A stretch of 54,813 bases of DNA from an uncultured Lachnospiraceae bacterium (GTDB lineage: Bacteria > Bacillota > Clostridia > Lachnospirales > Lachnospiraceae): the NCBI GenBank assembly GCA_910585075.1, contig CAJUED010000019.1, forward strand, positions 7,456 through 62,268. The letters are read 5' to 3'. The notes under the pieces are model-generated. The model worked only from the letters and a program-made list of their open reading frames with translations, ran no database searches and was not told where the DNA came from. This document shows positions 1 to 9,089 of this stretch, piece after piece. A program made the position numbers and the translations under genes. The stretch's first letter is position 1. The number at the start of each line of letters is the position of its first letter.

Positions 1-360
1 CACCTTGCTGTTTTTTAATTCAATATTAATCAGTACACCCTTTTTCAAGCAGTAGGGTTTTACCAGCTCAAAAACTTCTTCAATGGTGGGTATCTGTGTA
101 TACCCCGGCTCTCCCTCTCCGGCTGTGGGAATCTCTATTTTCAGTTTCTTTAATTCCTCCAGAGTATAATCACAAACCGCGCCTGTTCCGTCTGTGGTTC
201 TGTCCACCATTTCATCATGGATTACTGCCATCTTCCCATCTTTGGTCAGCTGAATATCCAGCTCAATTCCTGTAATCGGGTATTGGCAGGCTGCCTCAAA
301 AGCCTGTAACGTGTTCTCCGGGAGTGCATAACTGCATCCTCTGTGTGCCCATATTTTCAA
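1..360 (-). CDS. glycerophosphodiester phosphodiesterase, 3' part outside window
   Basis: Hydrolyses glycerophosphodiesters to glycerol-3-phosphate and an alcohol (GDPD family, TIM barrel). Read from the sequence: the N-terminus carries WAHRG at residues 3-7, PENT, ELDIQ and an IHDE segment, the usual catalytic His and metal-binding acidic residues, and later NIELKN. I start it at a TTG (358-360) because AGGAGG lies at 368-373 and the reading begins directly with the conserved KIWAHRG. No signal peptide, so probably cytoplasmic. The reading frame runs off the left edge, so only about 120 residues are visible. Confidence 0.9.
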   Translation of the reverse strand, partial: MKIWAHRGCSYALPENTLQAFEAACQYPITGIELDIQLTKDGKMAVIHDEMVDRTTDGTGAVCDYTLEELKKLKIEIPTAGEGEPGYTQIPTIEEVFELVKPYCLKKGVLINIELKNSKV

Positions 361-523
361 TCTTATACCTCCTGCATACATCATTGCCTACCTAAAAAAT
401 ATCAATACAATTATAACCTATTTCCGACAGATGCACAATTCTGAAAAGAGAATTCTTTGTAACAGCTTTTAGAAGCTTTTAGAAAAATGTTTAGGAAAAA
501 TGACAAAAATTTTCAAAAAGGTG

Positions 524-553
524 TTGACAAGTATACCCTAAAAATAGTATACT
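524..553 (+). promoter_or_regulatory. sigma-A promoter of the tRNA-Val/tRNA-Met unit
   Basis: TTGACA at 524-529 and TATACT at 548-553 with an 18-bp spacer, about 33 bp before tRNA-Val. Strong consensus match, as usual for stable RNA genes. Confidence 0.8.
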
Positions 554-585
554 AGCAAAGCAGTCGAGAATTCGACACAAATAAT

Positions 586-658
586 GGGATCTTAGCTCAG
601 CTGGGAGAGCATCTGCCTTACAAGCAGAGGGTCATAGGTTCGAGCCCTATAGGTCCCA
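586..658 (+). tRNA. tRNA-Val (anticodon TAC)
   Basis: 73-nt cloverleaf: acceptor GGGATCT pairs with AGGTCCC, discriminator A at 658; anticodon stem TCTGC/GCAGA encloses loop CTTACAA with anticodon TAC; T-arm contains GGTTCGAGCCC. CCA is not encoded. Confidence 0.97.
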
Positions 659-688
659 TTTTCCGGGAAACCGGATTCATATTTATAT

Positions 689-762
689 GGCGAGATAGCT
701 CAGTTGGCTAGAGCATACGGTTCATACCCGTAGTGTCGAGGGTTCAAATCCCCCTCTCGCTA
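689..762 (+). tRNA. tRNA-Met (anticodon CAT), elongator type
   Basis: 74-nt cloverleaf with anticodon stem TACGG/CCGTA around TTCATAC, anticodon CAT. The acceptor opens with G1-U72 and the stem lacks the three G-C pairs of initiator tRNA, and the anticodon arm matches the Bacillus elongator tRNA-Met, so it is read as elongator Met rather than initiator or lysidine-modified Ile2. Confidence 0.9.
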
Positions 763-771
763 TTATCCATT

Positions 772-827
772 GAATCCAGTAAAATATATAAGGTTGTTTA
801 AAACCCTTATATTTGCTGGATTTTTTG
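772..827 (+). terminator. rho-independent terminator of the tRNA unit
   Basis: Interrupted stem AATCCAG...CTGGATT with inner ATATAAGG/CCCTTATAT, followed by TTTTTTG. It closes the two-tRNA transcript. Confidence 0.8.
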
Positions 828-893
828 TATATATGTAAACTATAATTTTATATACTTGTAATCAGTAGGATAAAAGAAAGGAGCTGGCCATCC

Positions 894-1130
894 TTGGAAA
901 TCCAATATTCAAAACAGGCAGAAAAATTTTTAAGAAAACAAGATGTTAACACAAGAAACCGCATTCTAAATGCTATCCATAATTTACCCTCTGGTGATGT
1001 CAAAAAATTACAGGGCAGGAATGGATACCGCCTGAGAGTCGGCAGCTATAGGGTTATTTTTGATAAAGATGGAAATGTTTTATATATAGAACGTGTTGAC
1101 AATCGCGGGCAAGTTTATAAGGAGGTTTGA
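894..1130 (+). CDS. RelE/ParE-superfamily toxin
   Basis: A 78-residue protein with the compact toxin fold signature of the family: basic N-terminal helices (KQAEKFLRKQD) then the beta-strand core KLQGRNGYRLRVGSYRVIFD. Family members are usually ribosome-dependent mRNA endonucleases or gyrase poisons; which of the two cannot be told here. Start TTG at 894 with GAAAGGAG at 876-883. It is followed one base later by the small acidic partner gene, so toxin-first order as in HigBA-type modules. Autoregulation by the pair is expected from the family, not shown. Confidence 0.87.
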   Translation: MEIQYSKQAEKFLRKQDVNTRNRILNAIHNLPSGDVKKLQGRNGYRLRVGSYRVIFDKDGNVLYIERVDNRGQVYKEV

Positions 1131-1131
1131 T

Positions 1132-1353
1132 ATGACTGCAGTAAAAGAAAAGCTAATGGGTGCTATCACTGTAATGAGCGATACGGATGCAGAGGAATTC
1201 TGGAATATAATCCTAAAAAAATACGCTCCTGTCTCTTGGAATGATATAGAAGAAGTTGAACCTGATGAAATTGATTTACAGATGTTAAAGGAAATAGCAG
1301 AAAATCTGGAATGTCACGAATTCATCAAAGAAAGTGACATAAATTGGGATTAA
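1132..1353 (+). CDS. putative antitoxin partner of the RelE-like toxin
   Basis: 73 residues starting at ATG 1132, preceded by AAGGAGG at 1119-1125; one base separates it from the toxin stop. An in-frame upstream start at 1093 has no ribosome site and would overlap the toxin. The protein is acidic (NDIEEVEPDEID) with a helical N-terminus and shows no helix-turn-helix that I recognise. The assignment rests on position, size and charge. The N-terminal half may mediate DNA binding or dimerisation and the acidic tail may bind the basic toxin (inference). Confidence 0.65.
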   Translation: MTAVKEKLMGAITVMSDTDAEEFWNIILKKYAPVSWNDIEEVEPDEIDLQMLKEIAENLECHEFIKESDINWD

Positions 1354-1401
1354 AAATAAAACTGCCTCCGTGTAGGAACACCGAAGCAGCACAGAATTAT
1401 A

Positions 1402-1454
1402 CCGGGGAACTTGATACAATATCATCATGACTCATAAATTGTATCATTTCCCGG
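1402..1454. repeat. inverted repeat between toxin-antitoxin pair and LysR gene
   Basis: CCGGGGA-ac-TTGATACAAT faces ATTGTATCA-tTTCCCGG across a 17-nt loop. It sits in the convergent gap. No T-run follows on either strand, so it is not a clear terminator; it could be a transcript-end hairpin or a decayed mobile end. Confidence 0.6.
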
Positions 1455-1466
1455 GACAGAATCAAG

Positions 1467-2396
1467 TTACCGAGCATTTTTATACCCACAACCTTCCGTT
1501 GTATCCGCTCCTCTATTCTTCACAAATTTGTAAAAAGTATCGGCTGTCAGACTCCTCCCCCGTTCTTTATCCGAAACAATCTGTATGGAGCGTTTCGGTA
1601 TCTCACAATTAAGCCGTATTTGTACCAGTTTCCCTCTCTCCAGCAAAGGCTTCGCCAGCTTCTTTGGCACAAACCCAATCCCCAGATTGTTTTCAATCAT
1701 AGGCAGCATAAGGTCAGACGTGGCAACCTCCATGTCCAGCTCCAAATCCACATCCTGCGCTATAAAGAAATTCCTGTAAAAAACATAGGTAGTACTCTCC
1801 CTGCCCAGCCCTATCCACGGATAATGCTTAAGTTCATCCGGCCCTAAAGGCGTTTTACATAAACCTGCATACTCTGTTCCGCCCACCAGGATTTCATGAA
1901 ACTCCATTGCCTTTACGCAGGAAAATGTTTTCGGCACTTCAAAAGGCGTTGTGACTACCGCAAAGTCAAATTTACCATTTATAAGATGCTTAATCGTCTC
2001 AGGGGTTGACTGGTTATGTATCCTGATTCTGATTGCAGGATATTCGCGCTTAAAGTCATGCAGCAGGCTCAGCAGAAAAAGGTGTAAAGCCGTTTCCGTT
2101 GCTCCTATTTCCACGCTGCCGCACCTTTGTGTGTCCTGCATGCACAGTTCCTCCTGTGCGTTCATAAGATGGCTGTACGCAATTTCCACATGGGAATAAA
2201 GGCTCCTGCCTTCTTCCGTCAGACTGATGCCTCTTGCCTCACGGATAAAAAGCCTGCAATTCAGCTGCGATTCCAGCAATCTTATAATCCGCGTTACATT
2301 GGGCTGATTGCTTCCCAGCGCGGCAGCGGCCTTCGTTATATTTCCATATTTTGCCGCAAAATAAAAGACTTTGTAGTATTCGAAATTGATATCCAT
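1467..2396 (-). CDS. LysR-family transcriptional regulator
   Basis: 309 residues. The N-terminal winged helix-turn-helix (residues 1-65) has the LysR pattern YYKVFYFAAKYGNITKAAAAL...QPNVTRIIRLLE and the LTEEGRSLY turn; the remainder is the type-2 periplasmic-binding effector domain. Start ATG at 2394-2396 with AAGGA upstream. It is divergent from the MATE exporter at 2563, the usual arrangement for a LysR protein controlling its neighbour, so an exporter-inducing ligand is the likely signal (inference). No specific ligand can be read. Confidence 0.93.
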   Translation of the reverse strand: MDINFEYYKVFYFAAKYGNITKAAAALGSNQPNVTRIIRLLESQLNCRLFIREARGISLTEEGRSLYSHVEIAYSHLMNAQEELCMQDTQRCGSVEIGATETALHLFLLSLLHDFKREYPAIRIRIHNQSTPETIKHLINGKFDFAVVTTPFEVPKTFSCVKAMEFHEILVGGTEYAGLCKTPLGPDELKHYPWIGLGRESTTYVFYRNFFIAQDVDLELDMEVATSDLMLPMIENNLGIGFVPKKLAKPLLERGKLVQIRLNCEIPKRSIQIVSDKERGRSLTADTFYKFVKNRGADTTEGCGYKNAR

Positions 2397-2562
2397 ATAT
2401 AATTTATATCCTTCTTATATATTCTATATATTTTTCGTATCTTATAAAGCGTATTATAATATGTTCCCAAAGAAAAGTAAATCAATACCGGGATCGCTTG
2501 TCCGGGCTGTCGGCAGCCGCTTTGCATACCGGTATATATTATTCAGGAAAGGATATGATTTT

Positions 2563-3897
2563 ATGAACAAAGACCTAACCACAGGAAAACCGGAAACCGT
2601 ATTATGGGCCTTTTGTCTGCCGCTGTTTGGCAGTATTATTTTTCAACAGCTCTATAATATCGCAGACAGTCTGGTGGCAGGCAGATTTATTGGAGAAAAC
2701 GCATTGGCGGCTGTGGGAAACAGCTACGAAATCACACTTATCTTTATTGCCTTTGCATTCGGATGCAACATGGGCTGTTCCGTTATTGTCTCCCAATTAT
2801 TCGGTGCAAAAGATTATGGAAAATTAAAAACCGCAGTATCCACAGCCTGTATTTTCAGCGCATTCTTATGTCTTCTGTTAATGCTTGCCGGTATTTTAGG
2901 ATGCACCTCGTTACTTCACCTGATTAAGACGCCGGAGGAAGTAATCTCCGATTCAAAGCTGTATCTGGATATCTACATTTGGGGGCTGCCCTTTGTATTT
3001 TTTTACAATATTGCAACCGGTATTTTCTCCGCGTTAGGGGATTCCAAAACGCCCTTCTGCTTTTTGGCCGTGTCTTCCACATCCAATATTGCGGTGGACA
3101 TTTTGTTCGTAAAAGCCTTTCATATGGGCGTGGCCGGCGTTGCATGGGCGACCTTTCTGTGTCAGGGAGTCAGCTGCATTTTAGCCGTATGGGCCGTGGG
3201 GAGCAGACTCCGTAAAATTCCCGCTGCGGATAACCCCCGGCTGTTTGATTGGAGCCTTTTGAAAAAAATTATGATAATAGCCGTTCCAAGTATTCTGCAG
3301 CAAAGTTTTATTTCCATTGGGAACATCCTGATTCAAAGCGTTATCAACGGTTTTGGCCCCTCCGTCATGGCAGGTTACTCTGCGGCGGTCAAGCTGAACA
3401 ATATGGTTATCACATCCTTCACCACCATCGGCAACGGGATTTCCAATTTTTCGGCGCAGAATCTCGGCGCACGCAAATATACACGGATTAAGGAATGTTT
3501 TCGTGCGGGAATTAAGATGGTATGGTGCCTGTGCATTCCATTCTGTATCCTCTACATTTTCTTCGGCAGATATCTTCTTTTGCTGTTTATGAAAGAAAGT
3601 TCCGGAGCGGCGCTCATGACCGGAAGACAGTTTTTGTGGATACTCTCCCCTTTTTACTTTATAGTGTCCACAAAATTGGCAGCGGACGGCATCCTGCGGG
3701 GTCTCAGCGCCATGGGCCGATTCATGACCGCCACATTTACAGATTTGATTCTGCGGGTGGTTTTGGCTTTCGTCCTTTCGGATTTGACCAAATCCGCAAT
3801 CGGCATATGGTGTGCATGGCCCATTGGCTGGACAATCGCCATGGTTCTTTCCGTTTCTTTCTACAGAAAAGAGTATCGAAAGCTATCATGCTCTTAG
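2563..3897 (+). CDS. MATE-family multidrug efflux protein
   Basis: 444 residues from ATG 2563 (AGGAAAGGA at 2545-2553); the frame is open further upstream to 2386 but that extension overlaps the LysR start and leader and lacks a ribosome site. About 12 hydrophobic segments in two homologous halves; diagnostic MATE stretches are QQLYNIADSLVAGRFIG near the N-terminus, GNSYE and PSILQQSFISIGN at the start of the second half. Cation-coupled (Na+ or H+) export of drugs or metabolites across the membrane. Likely controlled by the divergent LysR protein. A TATAAT-like box lies near 2455 in the shared gap. Confidence 0.92.
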   Translation: MNKDLTTGKPETVLWAFCLPLFGSIIFQQLYNIADSLVAGRFIGENALAAVGNSYEITLIFIAFAFGCNMGCSVIVSQLFGAKDYGKLKTAVSTACIFSAFLCLLLMLAGILGCTSLLHLIKTPEEVISDSKLYLDIYIWGLPFVFFYNIATGIFSALGDSKTPFCFLAVSSTSNIAVDILFVKAFHMGVAGVAWATFLCQGVSCILAVWAVGSRLRKIPAADNPRLFDWSLLKKIMIIAVPSILQQSFISIGNILIQSVINGFGPSVMAGYSAAVKLNNMVITSFTTIGNGISNFSAQNLGARKYTRIKECFRAGIKMVWCLCIPFCILYIFFGRYLLLLFMKESSGAALMTGRQFLWILSPFYFIVSTKLAADGILRGLSAMGRFMTATFTDLILRVVLAFVLSDLTKSAIGIWCAWPIGWTIAMVLSVSFYRKEYRKLSCS

Positions 3898-3920
3898 ACC
3901 CATTCGATTGAATCAAACGC

Positions 3921-3948
3921 TTGCACATTCACTTTATAAAAATACAAT
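3921..3948 (+). promoter_or_regulatory. candidate promoter for rhaB
   Basis: TTGCAC (3921-3926), 16-bp spacer, TACAAT (3943-3948). It would give rhaB a leader of roughly 320 nt that contains the hairpin chain described next. Confidence 0.4.
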
Positions 3949-3959
3949 CCTGATTGCCA

Positions 3960-4274
3960 GCCGTATTATTTTTTAGTATGATTATATCATCAGGAAAGAC
4001 GCGGAACCGTTTCTGCCATTGCAGGAAAAGAGCAGGCGATTTGGTCAGCGGTTCCGGAAGGTATAACGCCCAAAATGGGAACGGAGGATAGTGTGGAAAA
4101 TCAGCTCTATAGCTGATTTTTATCCCAACAGCATAAATGCTGTGCAATTTGTGCCGGAGCGTCACAAATTGTTTGATGGCAACGCAAACTTAAGTTTGCG
4201 GCAAATCTGAAATTTGCTGTAAAGCGAAGCTTTACATTGCCCCGTCGCGTAAACGCTCCGGAATGGAGATTAAA
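3960..4274 (+). repeat. hairpin-rich rhaB leader (leader-family copy A)
   Basis: A gene-free leader made of consecutive palindromes: GGAACCG/CGGTTCC near 3991-4053, AAATCAGCT/AGCTGATTT near 4099-4121, ACAGCAT/ATGCTGT, a perfect 18-bp palindrome CGCAAACTTAAGTTTGCG at 4183-4200, GCAAAT/AATTTGC, and TGTAAAGC/GCTTTACA at 4218-4236. The last five lie in or near an outer 9-bp stem CCGGAGCGT (4154-4162) / ACGCTCCGG (4253-4261) that ends immediately before the rhaB ribosome site. The 5' arm is preceded by TTTGTG, matching other copies at 8.9, 10.4, 25.6 and 26.9 kb. Confidence 0.75.
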
Positions 4275-5672
4275 ATGGAAAAATATTTTTTAGCAATTGA
4301 TATAGGCGCTTCCAGTGGGAGGCATATTTTAGGCAGTCTGCAAAACGGAAAAATCGTTCTGGAAGAAGTTTACCGCTTTGGGAACGGCATGGATGATGTA
4401 AACGGAACTCTTTGCTGGGATATGGAGCGTCTCTTTCGGGAAGTCATAAGCGGAATGAAAAAATGTCGTGAAATCGGCAAAATCCCCCAAAGCGTGGGAA
4501 TTGACACCTGGGCCATAGATTATGTGCTTTTGGACGAAAAAGATGAGATGCTGGGAAACGTAGTGGCTTACAGGGACCACCGCACCGACGGCATGGATAC
4601 GGAAGTGTACAAAATCATCAGTGAAGAAGACTTATACGCGCGCACCGGCATTCAAAAAGCCATTTTCAACACAATTTACCAGCTGATGGCTGTGAAACAG
4701 ACCACTCCCGAATATATGGAAAAGGCCCGTACATTTCTCATGGTTCCTGATTATCTTCATTACAGGCTTTGCGGGGCTAAGGTGCAGGAATACACCAATG
4801 CAACCTGCACCCAGCTTGTCAATCCAAAGACCAAAGACTGGGACTGGGAGTTAATCGAAATGCTTGGATTTAACAGGGATATGTTTCAGAAGATGGTTAT
4901 GCCGGGGGCTGTCATCGGCTCCCTGACGGAGGAAATTAAAGAGATGGTGGGATACGACTGCCAGGTGGTTCTCCCCGCCACCCATGACACTGCCTCCGCC
5001 GTTATGGCTGTCCCCTCCAACGAAAAGGATATCTGTTATATCAGCTCCGGAACTTGGTCCTTGATGGGAACCGAGATGCTGCAGGCGGACTGCTCGGATA
5101 TGAGCAGAAAAGCAAATTTTACAAACGAAGGGGGCTATGACGGGACCATTACATACCTGGCCAACATTATGGGACTTTGGATGATTCAGTCTGTGCGGAA
5201 TCAGCTGGCGCCGGACATGTCCTACGGGGAATTATGTGATTTGGCCTCCAAGGAAACCATAGAGACAGTGGTTGACTGTCAGGACCAGAGCTTTTTATCC
5301 CCGGAGGATATGACTGCTGCCGTAAAGGAGTATTGCCAGAAAACCTCCCAGCAGGTTCCAAATACCCTGCCGGAGCTTGCAAACGTGATTTATAAGAGTC
5401 TTGCAAAATGCTATGGAGAAAAGCTTCAGGAAATTGAGAAATTAAGAGGCCGGAAATATGACCGGATTCACATTATAGGGGGCGGTTCCAACGCCGTGTA
5501 TTTAAATGAGCTTACCGCCAGGTACGCAAAGGTGCCTGTCTATGCAGGCCCCACAGAGGCAACCGCCCTGGGCAATATCCTGGTGCAAATGATTCAAAAC
5601 GGGGATTTTAAGGATTTGGCAGAGGCACGGGCCTGCGTGGCGGAATCCTTTGAAATCCAGGTTTACAAGTAA
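4275..5672 (+). CDS. rhaB: rhamnulokinase
   Basis: Phosphorylates L-rhamnulose to L-rhamnulose-1-phosphate in L-rhamnose (or fucose-like deoxysugar) catabolism; FGGY sugar-kinase fold. Visible: phosphate loop AIDIGASSGRH near residues 6-16, GIDTWAIDY with the catalytic Asp region, THDTASA, SSGTWSLMG, and the C-terminal nucleotide site IIGGGSNAVYLNELTA. Length 465, typical of RhaB. An ATG four codons upstream is possible, but TGGAGA at 4264-4269 positions ATG 4275. No rhamnose isomerase or aldolase is adjacent, so the rest of the pathway must be elsewhere. Confidence 0.93.
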   Translation: MEKYFLAIDIGASSGRHILGSLQNGKIVLEEVYRFGNGMDDVNGTLCWDMERLFREVISGMKKCREIGKIPQSVGIDTWAIDYVLLDEKDEMLGNVVAYRDHRTDGMDTEVYKIISEEDLYARTGIQKAIFNTIYQLMAVKQTTPEYMEKARTFLMVPDYLHYRLCGAKVQEYTNATCTQLVNPKTKDWDWELIEMLGFNRDMFQKMVMPGAVIGSLTEEIKEMVGYDCQVVLPATHDTASAVMAVPSNEKDICYISSGTWSLMGTEMLQADCSDMSRKANFTNEGGYDGTITYLANIMGLWMIQSVRNQLAPDMSYGELCDLASKETIETVVDCQDQSFLSPEDMTAAVKEYCQKTSQQVPNTLPELANVIYKSLAKCYGEKLQEIEKLRGRKYDRIHIIGGGSNAVYLNELTARYAKVPVYAGPTEATALGNILVQMIQNGDFKDLAEARACVAESFEIQVYK

Positions 5673-5708
5673 AATCAGCAACGGAAAATTGGTTCTTCTA
5701 ACAAAGCA

Positions 5709-5744
5709 GTCCCCGGAAGCATTACCTCCGGGGACCATTTTTTA
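5709..5744 (+). terminator. terminator between rhaB and GH38 gene
   Basis: GTCCCCGGA (5709-5717) and TCCGGGGAC (5727-5735) followed by CATTTTTTAT. It serves rhaB; the T-run overlaps the stop codon of the convergent GH38 gene, and the stem could end that transcript too. Confidence 0.85.
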
Positions 5745-8700
5745 TCGTTTCACTCTAAGGGTCTTAACCTCGAAAGCTCTGAAAGGCAGCTTCACCTTTC
5801 CATCCTTAATTTCCACTTCCTCCGTGACATTTTCCAGCATATCGCACAGGTAAGCCTTGCCGGCACCAAATCCAAGACTGATTTCAGCCTCCACTGCCGC
5901 CTTTTTCGCCTCATAGAGACGTAAAATCACATCGCCGCTTCCATCTTCCGCAGGCTTCATGGTATCCAGCATCACGTTTTCGCGGTCAATCTCTACGCTG
6001 CTGAAGCTTTCCACTGACCCGGCGCTGACCGGAGGTTTCACGTTCAGCTCATAGCCCTGACGAACCACATCACTGTCCATAAAGCTGCCTTCCCAAGCCG
6101 TAAAAGCGTAGGTAAAGGAATGAACACCGTTATCCGCACGCATCTCAGGCGTTGCCGCAGCACGCAGAAGGGTTAATTCCAGAGCGTTGCCGTTCATGCT
6201 GATGCCGTATTTACAGTCATTGAGCACTGCCGCTCCGTGGGCGCCGTCGCAGAATGCGCTGTAGCGGTGGTTGCACACCTCAAAGCGGTCTTTATCGTAC
6301 AGTTTGGAACGGTGGGCAGGGCGCTCCACATAGCCAAACTGCATTTCATTGATACCATTTTCCGTATAAACGTTTACCGGGAAGGAGGTCTTTAAAAGCC
6401 TGTGAAGCTCCTTCCAGTCAACCTCGGTCTCAAACACAAGTCTGTTGCTGTCCGCTGCCAGACGGATGTACTGTACATAGGAGGACTCGCTGATTTTACC
6501 GCTTACCTTCAGTACGCTCTCCAGCCCTTCGGAAATCACTTCCACCTTGATATCCTTAGCGCCTTCCACTTCCTGCAGGATATAGTTGGAATCAATATCC
6601 CAGGCGTCAAACAGACGGGGAACATCCTTATATAAATGGAAACGGTTCATAGGCTCCGCCGCAAATTCCCTTCCTGATTCTTTCAGTACAAAGGAAGTTA
6701 CCTCACCCTTACCGCTGACCTTTGCAATCACTTTGCCGTTTTCCAAAACAAAGTCTTCTCCGGCCTGCTTTACGGTTGCCGTTTCCAAAGCCGCTCCGCT
6801 TAAAGTATTTTCTTTCACAGGGACTACGGAAACAGCGCCGCAGGAAGGAATGCGCACCAACGCTTTTACCTTATCTTCCGCCCACTGTACCGGAATCTCC
6901 TTGCCTTCTAAGGTCTTTGCGCCCTCCTTAAAGCTCTCCGGCAATTCCACCAGGGCTTCTCTCTCAAAGCTTAAGGAATTCCACAGGGTCACAGCATCAG
7001 CGTTTCCGCCGTCCGTAAGGGTCTCGAGAGCTTTCGCCTGAAGCTCAGCAGCCTTTTCCTGAATCTTTCTGTGATCTTCACTGGATTTCTCATAAACCCG
7101 TCCGATACTGGATCCGGGCAGAATATCATGGAACTGATTCAGCAGAAGTTCCTTCCACAGACCGTCCGCAACAGACTGCTCATAGTCAAGACCATGGCCA
7201 AGGGCAAGACTGCTCCACATTTCCAGCTCTCTCATTGCCAGCTCGCTGCGGCGGTTATTTTTCTTTACAAGAGCCTGGGAAGTGTAAGTTCCCCGGTGCG
7301 CGCTGAAATACAGCTCTCCCACATAGGTATTTACAGGGCCGCCCTGCTCCTCCATATCCTCAAAGAATTCCATAGGGCCTGCCATCTTCACTCTCACGCC
7401 GCCCTCAAGGTCTTCCTGACGTTTGGCGTATTCCACGAAATCTCTTGTAGGCCCGCCGCCTCCGTCGCCATAACCGTAAGGCATCAGGAAAGCGTCCAAA
7501 TCCTGAATCTGGGTACGGTTCTTCCAGACCTGATTTGCCTCCGTGGGGTCCGTGCGGTAGGTGTAGCTGGTGGGCAGGAAGGAAACCACGCTGGTACCGT
7601 CCATACCCTGCCAGGTAAAGTAGTGATAAGGGAACTGGTCCCCTTCATTGTATGACCAGAAAATCTTCTGGGTAACTAGGTAATCCACCCCGCAGCCCTT
7701 CAAAATCTGAGGCAGAGCCGCCGTATAACCAAAGGTATCCGGAAGCCACAGCACACGGCTGTCTACGTCAAACACTTCTTTATAGTACCGTTTTCCATGA
7801 ACCAGCTGGCGGATTAATGCCTCGCCGCTTGCCATATTGGTATCCGGTTCCACCCACATAGCGCCGTCCGCAATCCACTGGCCGCCTTTAACGGCTTCCT
7901 TAATTCTCTCGAAAAGCTCCGGATAGTATTTTCTGCACATCTCGTAAGAAGCAGGCTGACTCTGGATAAATTTGTACTCAGGATACTCCTCAATGAGCCT
8001 CAGCTGAGCCGCAAAGGTTCTCTCTGTCTTGCGGTAGGTTTCTTCCATGGGCCAGAGCCATGCAAGGTCAAGATGGGCATTTCCGATTGCGTAAAATACC
8101 GGTGCCGTGGAGCCGTTTTTGGACTCCATCACAGGACGCAGTTCTTCCCGCGCTTTAATATAAGAAGCGATTCTCTGCTCCCTGGGCTGTTCAAAGTCCG
8201 CGGTCAGGGTAAACTGCTCCAGGGCTTTGGCAATCTTTGCCGCCCGCAGAGATTTTTCATCCATAGTACCCAGCAGACGCCACAAAGTCTCCACATCCAT
8301 ATAAAGCTGGTAAGCAGCCTCATTCCAGATACCGTAGGTACATACTCCTAAAGTTCTGCGCTCCCCTTCTATTGCCGGGTCAGTATAGGCCCCCGGCAGG
8401 ACCGGTCCCGTAGCACAGCCGCCGCCGGCTGCATCCGGGAAGTAATGACCTGCATAGGTCTCCATCATAATCTCAAACCGCTCGTTTCCCTCCGCACAGC
8501 GTGTCAGGGCATTGTCCGTGATATAATGATGGGGTTCATGCACCCACTCAGCCCTGTAAGTACCGAAGGATTTCCCGTTTACAAACAAAGTGGACTCTCC
8601 GCCTGGCTTAAGGTCAAGCACAATCCTCTCTCCCTTTGCCGTCTCAGGCAGAGTAACCGTGCCTTTAAACCAGCAGTACTCCCAGATATTCCCCCAGGTA

Positions 8701-8873
8701 AAACCGGGCTTTACCGGCTCGAAGTCCTTGCCCATTGCCTCCTCCAAGGAAAAATAATCCATGGTCCGAAAGGCTTCCCAGGAAATTTCTCCCAAGGGCT
8801 CGTAGAAATCGTCTTTCAGGGTGCGAATCCAGTGCTTGATTCGTCCCTCCCATTCTGAATGCATTACTTTCAT
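5742..8873 (-). CDS. alpha-mannosidase, GH38 family
   Basis: Retaining alpha-mannosidase removing alpha-1,2/1,3/1,6-linked mannose. 1043 residues: N-terminal all-beta region, then the catalytic barrel with NAHLDLAWLWP near residue 266 (zinc-binding His and Asp), GAMWVEPDTNM, and LWLPDTFGYTAALPQIL near residue 377 containing the nucleophile Asp, then the helical middle domain and C-terminal beta domains. No signal peptide, so it acts on imported oligosaccharides. It lies downstream of the GH125 gene on the same strand; together they suit dismantling of high-mannose N-glycan fragments. Start ATG follows a leader-family element ending in AATGAGG. Confidence 0.95.
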   Translation of the reverse strand: MKVMHSEWEGRIKHWIRTLKDDFYEPLGEISWEAFRTMDYFSLEEAMGKDFEPVKPGFTWGNIWEYCWFKGTVTLPETAKGERIVLDLKPGGESTLFVNGKSFGTYRAEWVHEPHHYITDNALTRCAEGNERFEIMMETYAGHYFPDAAGGGCATGPVLPGAYTDPAIEGERRTLGVCTYGIWNEAAYQLYMDVETLWRLLGTMDEKSLRAAKIAKALEQFTLTADFEQPREQRIASYIKAREELRPVMESKNGSTAPVFYAIGNAHLDLAWLWPMEETYRKTERTFAAQLRLIEEYPEYKFIQSQPASYEMCRKYYPELFERIKEAVKGGQWIADGAMWVEPDTNMASGEALIRQLVHGKRYYKEVFDVDSRVLWLPDTFGYTAALPQILKGCGVDYLVTQKIFWSYNEGDQFPYHYFTWQGMDGTSVVSFLPTSYTYRTDPTEANQVWKNRTQIQDLDAFLMPYGYGDGGGGPTRDFVEYAKRQEDLEGGVRVKMAGPMEFFEDMEEQGGPVNTYVGELYFSAHRGTYTSQALVKKNNRRSELAMRELEMWSSLALGHGLDYEQSVADGLWKELLLNQFHDILPGSSIGRVYEKSSEDHRKIQEKAAELQAKALETLTDGGNADAVTLWNSLSFEREALVELPESFKEGAKTLEGKEIPVQWAEDKVKALVRIPSCGAVSVVPVKENTLSGAALETATVKQAGEDFVLENGKVIAKVSGKGEVTSFVLKESGREFAAEPMNRFHLYKDVPRLFDAWDIDSNYILQEVEGAKDIKVEVISEGLESVLKVSGKISESSYVQYIRLAADSNRLVFETEVDWKELHRLLKTSFPVNVYTENGINEMQFGYVERPAHRSKLYDKDRFEVCNHRYSAFCDGAHGAAVLNDCKYGISMNGNALELTLLRAAATPEMRADNGVHSFTYAFTAWEGSFMDSDVVRQGYELNVKPPVSAGSVESFSSVEIDRENVMLDTMKPAEDGSGDVILRLYEAKKAAVEAEISLGFGAGKAYLCDMLENVTEEVEIKDGKVKLPFRAFEVKTLRVKR

Positions 8874-8965
8874 ATTTTCCTCATTTCTGCGCTGCTTTTA
8901 GATTTATTATATATTGTACATGTTTCGCACATGCAGAGCCTGCACACGCAGCGCCGGCGCAAAGC
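8874..8965 (-). repeat. leader-family copy B (before GH38)
   Basis: On the mRNA: TTTGCGCCGGCGCTGC, about 52 nt containing TGCAggctcTGCA and CATGTgcgaaACATG hairpins, then GCAGCGCAGAAATGAGG and the GH38 ATG. Arms GCGCTGC (plus-strand 8948-8954) and GCAGCGC (8889-8895) are fully complementary. Upstream to 9089 further palindromes follow, for example AACAGCTTTAACAAGCTGTT. Confidence 0.75.
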
Positions 8966-9089
8966 TCCTTTAAGGGAAATTCCAACAGCTTGTTAAAGCT
9001 GTTTTGCTTGCTAAATCTGCCTTGTTTGTAAAAGCAATTTTGCCTGCAAAGCTGTTTTCCCTGTTTTTCCATCTATATACTGCTTTTGC

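Noticed and set aside
3929..4165. 78-codon minus-strand open frame in the rhaB leader
   Set aside because: It overlaps palindromes, has no ribosome site and no family-like sequence.
4099..4274. CRISPR-like array of short palindromes before rhaB
   Set aside because: The palindromes differ in sequence from each other and no constant repeat with spacers exists; no cas genes are in the window.
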